Shown here: positions 1 to 6,900 of the stretch, in pieces
How positions within the stretch are numbered: position 1 is the first letter of the stretch
Layout: each line of letters opens with the position of its first letter
From: Fulvivirga kasyanovii
Lineage (GTDB): Bacteria > Bacteroidota > Bacteroidia > Cytophagales > Cyclobacteriaceae
NCBI RefSeq assembly: GCF_009711405.1
Contig: NZ_SMLW01000639.1
Coordinates: 1-33,021, forward strand
DNA length: 33,021 nucleotides
Direction: 5' to 3'
Notes under the pieces: generated by a model
The model's input: the letters and a program-made list of their open reading frames with translations, nothing else
Told to the model about the DNA's origin: nothing
Databases searched by the model: none
Made by a program: the position numbers and the translations under genes

Positions 1-2974
1 TCTTTACTTTGGCAGGGAAGAGCAAATTGGTGAAGTACTGGACAAGCTTATTGAACATCATTTTGTAGCCATTATCGGTACATCAGGCATTGGTAAGTCG
101 TCGTTCATCAACTGCGGTATTTTGCCTATTTTATTTAAAGACTATAAAACTGCCAGGGGTTCCAAGTGGGAAGCAGTCAATTTTCGTCCGGGCAACTCTG
201 CCCTTAAAAATATGGCTAAAGCCCTTCTGCATGAAAAGATCGAATATGCTGATGAAGATACGGCTCAACAGCAAATAGAGAATACGGTAAGCAGCTTCAG
301 AAAAAATGAAAATGCACTGATCAACATTGCCGGCAACAGGTATAAGGCTTCCGGGAGGAACATACTGATATACATTGATCAATTCGAAGAGATTTTCAGG
401 TACAGGGAGAAGAATGATAGCAACTACGATGATGTCAGTATTTTCCTAAATCTCCTGATAGCTGCAATCAGCCAGAACGAGGTGCCCGTTTACGTGGCTA
501 TTACAATGCGATCTGATTTTGTTGGTGATTGCGCAAAATATCCTGAGTTTACTGATAAAATTAATGATAGCCAGTTCCTTATCCCTCAAATGACCCGATT
601 GGAGAAAAAGAAGGCTATCATAGGTCCTATCGAAACTGTAGGGGCTACCATTGACGAAGACCTCGTACAGAAAATCCTGAACGATGTTGGCGATGATGCA
701 GACTCCCTTCCGGTAATGCAGCATGCGCTCATGCGTACATATGACTACTGGCTGCAAAACAGCTTCAAAGGAGATGAGATATCCTTTGCCCACTACGAGG
801 CTATTGGAGGTATGGAGAAGGCACTTTCCATCCATGCCAATGAGGCTTTTTATGAGCTGAATGAGAAGCAGCAGGCATTATGTGAAAAGATATTTAAAAA
901 TATCACCGAAAAAGGTGATGGTGGCCGGGGTACAAGAAGGCCTACCCGATTGCAGGAAATAGCTGTAATTACAGGGGCAACCACGGAAGAGGTGATGTTT
1001 ATTGTTGAACATTTCCGCGCAGCCGGTCGTACCTTATTGATGCCTCCGTACAACGTTCCGTTGACTGAGGATAGCATGGTCGATATTTCTCATGAAAGTT
1101 TGATGAGGATATGGACCAATTTAAGGGAATGGGTAGATGATGAATCCGAGTCTGCCAAACTCTATTTAAGGCTCTGCGAGGCAGCAGAAATGCACCAGCT
1201 TGGAAAAGCCGGCCTTTGGAGGCCACCGGATCTTCAACTGGCGCTGAGCTGGCTTGACACCCATAAACCTTCACTGTCATGGGGACTACGCTATAACCCT
1301 GGCTACGAAAGGGCTATGCTGTTCCTCGAGTACAGTAAAAATGAGTATGAGAAAGAACAGCGCAATAAGCAAAAGATCCAAAAAAGAAGGCTTTTTATTG
1401 CAAAAGTAACCACTGGAGTATTTGGTCTTGCGTTCCTGATTGCTTTTGGTTTCTTTTTGTATGGAGAAAAACAGCGGATAATAGCCGGTGAAGAGAAGAT
1501 AAAAGCAGATAGTGCAAGGATCAAGGCCATTGAAAAAGGTGAGCAGGCACGACTTGCCGCCATCAAGGCAGACTCCAGTAGAAGAGTAGCATTGCAACAA
1601 AAAGAGATTGCGACAAGTGCTATGCAGGAAGCCCGAAGAAATGAACGAATAGCCAGAGATGCGGTTATTCTGGCTGATAGCGCCAAAAATGACGCCCTAA
1701 ATCAAAAACATATTGCGGATATCGCTAAAGAAGATGCTTACAACTTGCGGCTTTTATCCATTGCAAGGTCTATGGCCATTAAGTCATTGCAGATTGCAGA
1801 CCCCGAAGAAATGGGGCTTGTAGCTCAACAAGCTTACAAATTCAACAGCGAAAATGGTGGCAACCCGTTAGATCCCGATATTTACAGCGGCTTATACTAT
1901 GCCGTGAAAAAACTTCAGGGCAGCGGTTACAACCAGCTAATCAAGCATACGGATAACGTAAGGGTATTAACCAGCGTACCAGGCTCCCGCAACCAAATCT
2001 ATTCAACAGGTAGTGACGGAACCATATTGCTTTGGAACCTGAATGACAGAGCCAACCCTACAACGGTAAAATCGCATACAGACAGACAAATCAATAAGTC
2101 TATGGCACTCAGCCCTGACAAAAAATGGCTGGTTACCGGTGGGGATTACGGCTACCTGCAATTGTACAGTGTAACCAATCCGGGCGATCCAAAGCTCTTT
2201 CTGATTGGCCAGAATGAAAAGATCAGGTCTACCTGGTATTTAGAATTTGCTTCCAACAATCAGTTTATATCTGTTGGGGAGGATAAAAGGATATTGTTAT
2301 GGAATATTCCTAATGAGATCACAAAAACAACGGTTATAACCCCACAAGAAATAACCCAAAGTGATTTAAAGATTAACTCTATTGCGCTTAACCCTAAAAA
2401 GCGGGTAATTGCAACGGCCAAGATCAAGGGACAAATAACCTTTATCAATATGGACACCAAAGAGGAGCACATCTTCTTTGAAGACATACGCACACGCTCA
2501 GACATGGTATCGGTAGCTTTTAGCAATGATGGAAAAATGCTTGCGGCAGGAAATGAAAATGGTACCGTAAGGGTGTGGGATCTTAGAAACAACATGCCTT
2601 TGACTATTTCTGACAAGCATTCTGCCCGTGTAAACAACATCCGCTTTAGTGCTGACAATTCAAAACTGGCAACAGGAAGTTTTGATGCCACGGTTAGGAT
2701 CTGGAATACCGAAAGGCTTAATGATCCTCCTATCATTCTCGATGATCACGATGACTGGGTTTGGTCAATAGAATTCAGCCCGAACGGGGATTACCTGCTG
2801 GCTGGCTGTAAAGACCATAGGATCAGGATGTGGCCTACAAAAATAGAAAGCATGGCCAACATTATTTGTGGCAAGATCAGTCGTAATATGGAGCTGAAGG
2901 AATGGGAAGATTTTGTGGCTGATACTACTGACATTCCCTATGAGAGAACTTGCCGGAATTACAACGGATTATAA
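1..2974 (+). CDS. nSTAND-type P-loop ATPase with TM helix, coiled coil and WD40 propeller (5'-truncated)
   Basis: The reading frame is open from base 2, so the true start lies upstream of the window; about 990 residues are visible. A Walker A motif GTSGIGKS (bases 77-100) follows an FGREEQIGEVLDKL entry, and a Walker B-like strand ILIYIDQFEE lies near visible residue 125. LPVMQHAL (about residue 237) and SHESLMRIW (about 363) are typical of the nSTAND1 family. A hydrophobic helix (about residues 463-490, VFGLAFLIAFGFFLYG) is followed by an Ala/Lys/Asp-rich coiled coil (about 495-600). Seven WD40-like blades then end in TILLWNL, YLQLYSV, RILLWNI, QITFINM, TVRVWDL, TVRIWNT and RIRMWPT, which is enough for one closed propeller. 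Known STAND proteins are signal-responsive ATP switches. Here the ATPase would sit on one side of the inner membrane and the propeller presumably on the other. It heads a plus-strand group with the next two genes, 54 and 25 bases apart. The actual signal and output are unknown. Confidence 0.9.
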   Translation, partial: LYFGREEQIGEVLDKLIEHHFVAIIGTSGIGKSSFINCGILPILFKDYKTARGSKWEAVNFRPGNSALKNMAKALLHEKIEYADEDTAQQQIENTVSSFRKNENALINIAGNRYKASGRNILIYIDQFEEIFRYREKNDSNYDDVSIFLNLLIAAISQNEVPVYVAITMRSDFVGDCAKYPEFTDKINDSQFLIPQMTRLEKKKAIIGPIETVGATIDEDLVQKILNDVGDDADSLPVMQHALMRTYDYWLQNSFKGDEISFAHYEAIGGMEKALSIHANEAFYELNEKQQALCEKIFKNITEKGDGGRGTRRPTRLQEIAVITGATTEEVMFIVEHFRAAGRTLLMPPYNVPLTEDSMVDISHESLMRIWTNLREWVDDESESAKLYLRLCEAAEMHQLGKAGLWRPPDLQLALSWLDTHKPSLSWGLRYNPGYERAMLFLEYSKNEYEKEQRNKQKIQKRRLFIAKVTTGVFGLAFLIAFGFFLYGEKQRIIAGEEKIKADSARIKAIEKGEQARLAAIKADSSRRVALQQKEIATSAMQEARRNERIARDAVILADSAKNDALNQKHIADIAKEDAYNLRLLSIARSMAIKSLQIADPEEMGLVAQQAYKFNSENGGNPLDPDIYSGLYYAVKKLQGSGYNQLIKHTDNVRVLTSVPGSRNQIYSTGSDGTILLWNLNDRANPTTVKSHTDRQINKSMALSPDKKWLVTGGDYGYLQLYSVTNPGDPKLFLIGQNEKIRSTWYLEFASNNQFISVGEDKRILLWNIPNEITKTTVITPQEITQSDLKINSIALNPKKRVIATAKIKGQITFINMDTKEEHIFFEDIRTRSDMVSVAFSNDGKMLAAGNENGTVRVWDLRNNMPLTISDKHSARVNNIRFSADNSKLATGSFDATVRIWNTERLNDPPIILDDHDDWVWSIEFSPNGDYLLAGCKDHRIRMWPTKIESMANIICGKISRNMELKEWEDFVADTTDIPYERTCRNYNGL

Positions 2975-3028
2975 TTATCACCTAAACATTACATTACTCA
3001 ACCTGAAATATACGGCGATATAATAACC

Positions 3029-4105
3029 ATGTTTAAACGAACCTTATTTACAATAATCATTTCAGCAGCTTTGGGTTTACAAGCCCATGCACAACAAACT
3101 CAGAGTAGCTGTTCCCAAACCTTACGAGAAGCCCAGTTAACTTATGAGAGGGGGCGTATCGATCTTGTACCGGATCAGCTCGCATCATGTCTGAGATCAG
3201 GTTTTAACAAAGAAGAGAAAATAGCAGCTTATAAACTGCTGGTAAATACCTATCTGTATTTCAACGAAAGTGACAAGGCAGTTGAAGCCATGACCTCATT
3301 TCTTTCTTTAAACCCTGAATATGAAATAGATGTAGTTGCGGATCCGTCGGAGTTTATAAATTTGTACAATTCCTTCCGGACAACCCCTGTTTACCTTTTG
3401 GGAGGTAAGGCAGGCAGTAATATTACTGCGGTTAATGTTTCCAGGAATTTTAGCTTAGATGACTCTTCCGAAAAAAGAGGGAAATACAACTATATACCAG
3501 GGTTCAATGTAGGCCTTGCCTTGGAAGTACCCATCAATAAAAAGGTTTCAATCGCTCCTGAGCTTTATTTCAGTCAGAAAAAGTACCAATACCGCGACCT
3601 GATATTAGGTTTTGCCGATGTCAATTTTGAGGAAACCCAAACTCTTGTGGAACTTCCTGTTTTTGTGAAATATAACATCGGGAATTTTGGAAAGGACAAG
3701 AATATCACTCCCTTCGTCAATCTGGGTGGCTCGGTCAGCTACCTGCTGAGTTCTGAGGCAGATGTAGTCCGAAAGGATGCCGTGAGTGGGGAAAACCAGC
3801 GGGAGGTGTCTGGTCCTTCAATTGATCTTGCAGACCAGCGTAACAGCATTATCTATGCTGCCGCTGTTGGCGCAGGGGCCAAGCTAAAAAACATCATAGG
3901 CAGAGGTTATCTGATCGTTGATTTCCGCTATTCATATGGTTTAAACAATGTCGTAAACCCGGATAACAGGACTGCAAATACAACGCTGGTCTATGACTAC
4001 CTGTACGTGGACAATGACTTTAGTATGAATAATTACTCATTTACCATAGGGTATCTAATTCCAAAGTACAAGCCCAAGTTGTTATCCAAAAAATTAAAAA
4101 AATAG
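3029..4105 (+). CDS. Outer-membrane beta-barrel protein with N-terminal helical (TPR-like) segment
   Basis: 358 residues. The signal peptide (about residues 1-21) ends in AHAQQ. A helical stretch at about 25-110 (REAQLTYERGRIDLVPDQLASC, then KLLVNTYLYFNESDKAVEAM) looks like one or two TPR-type repeats. From about 120 onward there are alternating strands with glycines (GFNVGLALEVPI, VSIAPELYFSQ, YLIVDFRYSYG) ending in a strand NYSFTIGYLIPKYKP, the pattern of small PorT-like or OmpA-fold barrels of Bacteroidota. It lies 54 bases after the nSTAND ATPase and 25 bases before a lipoprotein, so the three are probably co-transcribed. The role is not known; a sensor or envelope partner of the ATPase is only inferred. 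Confidence 0.8.
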   Translation: MFKRTLFTIIISAALGLQAHAQQTQSSCSQTLREAQLTYERGRIDLVPDQLASCLRSGFNKEEKIAAYKLLVNTYLYFNESDKAVEAMTSFLSLNPEYEIDVVADPSEFINLYNSFRTTPVYLLGGKAGSNITAVNVSRNFSLDDSSEKRGKYNYIPGFNVGLALEVPINKKVSIAPELYFSQKKYQYRDLILGFADVNFEETQTLVELPVFVKYNIGNFGKDKNITPFVNLGGSVSYLLSSEADVVRKDAVSGENQREVSGPSIDLADQRNSIIYAAAVGAGAKLKNIIGRGYLIVDFRYSYGLNNVVNPDNRTANTTLVYDYLYVDNDFSMNNYSFTIGYLIPKYKPKLLSKKLKK

Positions 4106-4130
4106 CACCCAGTTAGATTATCAAGTAAAC

Positions 4131-5339
4131 ATGAAAAGCTCTTTTAACCTTATCTATACAACAGCGCTGTCATTTTTAACGATCCTGGCCTGTACATCCT
4201 GCGAGGTTGACCCTTTTGCAGAACCTGATGATTCGGGACAATTCATCAAATTTTTCGGAGATGTAAATGATGAAAATGGCTATGCTGCCGTTGAAACCGA
4301 AAACGGTGATTTTTTATTTACGGGTTCTACAAATTCCACAGAAGATGGCAGTACCAATATTTTCATTGTCAAGGCTGATGCCAACGGCAACCGCATCTGG
4401 CAAAAGCAGATAGAACAACCTCTGGCCCAGACTAGCAAGGACATTGAGTTGCTGTCTAATGGTGATGCGTTCATATTTGGCCACACTACACGCTCAAACG
4501 GTACTACTGACTTTTTACTGCTTCAAGTTAATGCTGAGGGAGAAGAAGTAGCTTCATTTACTTATGGGGATAGCACCAAGAATGAAGAAGGCCTTGGTAT
4601 CATACCTTCGGTATCGGGCGGATATCTTTTAATCGGAACTATTGAAAACAATACGACTGATAAGGATATGCTGATCACTAAAGTAGATGGTTCGGGTACC
4701 GAAATGTTCAGCAACACCTACGGCTTGATCGATGAGTTTGATGCAGTAACCTCTGTTGTAGAAAATGAAGCAGGCGAATTAGTATGGTGTGGAACGCTCA
4801 ACAGAAATGGCTCCCAGAATATGAGAATTGTCTCTACGGATTCACTTGGAAGCTTAATATGGGATTATACCTACCAGGAAGAAATAAGCAGTGCCCAGTC
4901 AGTAGCCAGCGACATGAAAAAGATCACAGGTGGCTATGTGATCACCGGAAGGTCATTTGTAAACAATGGAGAGTCCAATGTATTACTTGTTCATATAAGC
5001 GATAAAGGAGCTTTTAAATGGGCTGCAGACCTTGCCTCCACCCTGTCACAGGAGGGTAATTCAGTGGCCAGAACTTCTGATGGTGGTTATGCCGTTGTGG
5101 GCAAAACACTTACATCGGGAGGTACAAGTGACATATACCTTCTGAAAACAAACTCCCTGGGCCAACTACTATGGTCTAAAACAATGGGTGGGGAATATGA
5201 TGACTACGGTAACTTTGTGAAGGAATCGACAGATCGTGGGCTGATCATTTTAGGAACATCCCGTATTAACAACAACAATGTGGTCGAGTTCATAAAAACT
5301 GATGACAAAGGAAGCACCCCCGGTGATGGAGGTGAATAA
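4131..5339 (+). CDS. Lipoprotein with seven propeller-type repeats
   Basis: 402 residues. The N-terminus is a lipoprotein signal with cysteines at 21 and 24 (TILACTSCEVDP), followed by an acidic stretch that in Bacteroidota may favour surface export (inference). The rest consists of seven repeats of about 50 residues with the pattern GGY-hydrophobic-[IV]G-T...-D-hydrophobic-K-D-x-x-G-x-x-x-W: for example GDFLFTGSTNS, GDAFIFGHTTRS, GGYLLIGTIEN, GELVWCGTLNR, GGYVITGRSFV, GGYAVVGKTLT and RGLIILGTSRI. Seven such units suggest a closed seven-blade beta-propeller, probably a protein- or polymer-binding scaffold. It is the last gene of the plus-strand trio; a strong terminator begins 29 bases after its stop. 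No enzymatic motif was seen. Confidence 0.82.
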   Translation: MKSSFNLIYTTALSFLTILACTSCEVDPFAEPDDSGQFIKFFGDVNDENGYAAVETENGDFLFTGSTNSTEDGSTNIFIVKADANGNRIWQKQIEQPLAQTSKDIELLSNGDAFIFGHTTRSNGTTDFLLLQVNAEGEEVASFTYGDSTKNEEGLGIIPSVSGGYLLIGTIENNTTDKDMLITKVDGSGTEMFSNTYGLIDEFDAVTSVVENEAGELVWCGTLNRNGSQNMRIVSTDSLGSLIWDYTYQEEISSAQSVASDMKKITGGYVITGRSFVNNGESNVLLVHISDKGAFKWAADLASTLSQEGNSVARTSDGGYAVVGKTLTSGGTSDIYLLKTNSLGQLLWSKTMGGEYDDYGNFVKESTDRGLIILGTSRINNNNVVEFIKTDDKGSTPGDGGE

Positions 5340-5367
5340 GAATTTAAACAAATTATACTGGCATTTG

Positions 5368-5394
5368 GAGGGGTTATTTGCCCCTCTTTTTTTT
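5368..5394 (+). terminator. Rho-independent terminator of the nSTAND/barrel/lipoprotein group
   Basis: Stem GAGGGG / CCCCTC with a 7-base loop (5368-5386), followed directly by eight T residues (5387-5394). It lies 29 bases after the lipoprotein stop and reads in the same direction. Confidence 0.88.
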
Positions 5395-5883
5395 GCGTCT
5401 GACCAAGGCACCTCCACCCTCATTCGCGCCCTTAGAATACTCAGATAAGCCTAATATCAGCCTTGTGAGCTACCGCCCTGCGACGGGTAAGAAAAACATA
5501 ACCCACTTCGAGTCATTTATCTTTCCTAAGCAGTAACCCCATAGAGTTGATACCATACAAATGCAGCTCCAGCCCTCGTCAATAATCTTAAGTGAAGTGG
5601 TACTGCCAAACTGCAGAAATTTCAGGCCTTCTATCTCATTCAATGAACAAAGGCTACACCTCTTGTGATAGATTGCCCCCTGAGGGCTAACGTTGTCAAT
5701 CTACTAAGGCTCTTCATGGTCTGTCCTCTGCTCCATCTACGGTCTGTTCTCTGACCACGGGATAGGCAAACAAAAAACCGGGGTGGAGGCCATCACCCTT
5801 TTGAAAGTTAAGTAGATCTGCAACAATTAGCTTGGTTCGCTATTATTCTGGCAAATGCTCCAGGCAGCACTGATGTTATAAAT
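5395..5883. other. Intergenic region between convergent operons, no gene seen
   Basis: About 490 bases lie between two convergent terminators. I found no open frame of useful length on either strand and no recognisable remnant of a gene or IS element. The only structure noted is an imperfect direct repeat, GGTCTGTCCTCTG at 5718-5730 and GGTCTGTTCTCTG at 5741-5753 (12 of 13 identical). Confidence 0.6.
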
Positions 5884-5908
5884 AAAAAAAATCCCGGTTT
5901 TACCGGGA
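5884..5908 (-). terminator. Rho-independent terminator at the end of the eCIS gene run
   Basis: On the minus strand, stem TCCCGG / CCGGGA with a short TAAAA-type loop (5892-5908) is followed by eight T residues (5884-5891). It begins 7 bases beyond the stop of the exported Lys/Glu-rich protein and is the first strong terminator after the whole minus-strand gene run. Confidence 0.88.
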
Positions 5909-5915
5909 CTTTGAT

Positions 5916-6839
5916 TTATTTTGAGACTGTACTGAGTTCTTCTTTCGCCTTATCCAGAGGTGCTTTTAACTTATCCTCAAATTGCTTTTGAATATTTGGA
6001 TCTGGCTTCATCTCTTCTTTTTTCTTGTTGAACATGTCATAGAACATTTTAAAGAGGAAGAAATCAGGTTCTTTATTAAGTTCTTTCGGATACTCAATGA
6101 GAAGTAAACCTTTTGCAGCCTGCCTTCCTGGCCTTTTAAGTTTGTAGAAGCCGTACAACTGCAGATCTTTTACTTTCTTTCTCCTGTTTTTCTTTTTAGC
6201 GTACTGGTTGACCAGAATTCCTTTCAAACCTTCTACTAAAAAAGGGGAAGCAACCGGAAATGCATCTTCCGTTCTTGGTGGCTTTTCTACAAAAACGGAT
6301 AATACAGGAGATTCATTGACATTGGTTGCCAGAAACCAGGTTCTTTTATATTTAATAGCATATACATTATAGCCTACGCAGTTTTGCGTACTTCCAATAT
6401 AGCTTACATCAAGCTTCTTAAATTCTTCAAGATAAGCCTGTGTCCTGTCACCATTGGCTGGCACTTCGTTACTACTCTTCTCTTCCGGCTTATCTGGCTG
6501 GCTTTCCTGTACCTGGGTTTGGGGTTGCTCCTGTTCCTCAGCCTCTTGTTTAGTGGCCTTCTTCTGAGCCTCTATTACCTCCTTTTCCGGCTTGGCTTCC
6601 AATTTCTTTCTCTTCTTGTCTTTTTTCGCCTTCCTCTTTTCCAGCTTTGTGTTTACTTCACTCTCCACCTCTTCAATGGCGGTTTTTGCCGCATCCTTAG
6701 CGGTTTTCTCTACCGCTTCCTCAACACTCTGAGCAAAGCCATCAGCCGCCAATAACCCACACACTGTAAAGGCAACCAGAAATAAGATCTTTTTAGTAGA
6801 CATAGAGATCAATTTAATCAGATTAAAATCCATTTTCAT
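5916..6839 (-). CDS. Exported Lys/Glu-rich protein of unknown function at the 3' end of the eCIS operon
   Basis: Up to 307 residues. A second Met at residue 13 (MSTKKILFLVAF, base 6803) begins an ideal signal peptide ending at ADGFAQ and is the likelier start. Residues about 40-130 are strongly charged, rich in Lys, Glu, Ala and Gln, with helical or disordered character. A compact region at about 130-260 contains the strands YIGSTQNCVGYNVYAI and KRTWFLATNV. The C-terminal about 45 residues are charged helix (MFYDMFNKKKEEMKPD). I do not recognise a family. It lies 61 bases after the tape measure gene in the same direction and ends at a strong terminator, so it is plausibly the last gene of the eCIS operon. 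A periplasmic or envelope role fits the signal peptide; eCIS cargo is less likely because known payloads lack Sec signals. Confidence 0.75.
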   Translation of the reverse strand: MKMDFNLIKLISMSTKKILFLVAFTVCGLLAADGFAQSVEEAVEKTAKDAAKTAIEEVESEVNTKLEKRKAKKDKKRKKLEAKPEKEVIEAQKKATKQEAEEQEQPQTQVQESQPDKPEEKSSNEVPANGDRTQAYLEEFKKLDVSYIGSTQNCVGYNVYAIKYKRTWFLATNVNESPVLSVFVEKPPRTEDAFPVASPFLVEGLKGILVNQYAKKKNRRKKVKDLQLYGFYKLKRPGRQAAKGLLLIEYPKELNKEPDFFLFKMFYDMFNKKKEEMKPDPNIQKQFEDKLKAPLDKAKEELSTVSK

Positions 6840-6900
6840 TATTAATAGGTAAATTTAAACAGAACATACAGTAAATGCATCATAGTTTTTACTAAAATGC

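Noticed and set aside
446-1686. Several minus-strand frames of 75-129 codons inside the nSTAND gene
   Set aside because: They lie wholly inside a well-supported gene and have no recognisable motifs.
6384-6755. 123-codon Leu/Phe-rich frame opposite the exported protein
   Set aside because: Antisense of a Lys/Glu-rich coding region; hydrophobicity is an artefact of that composition.
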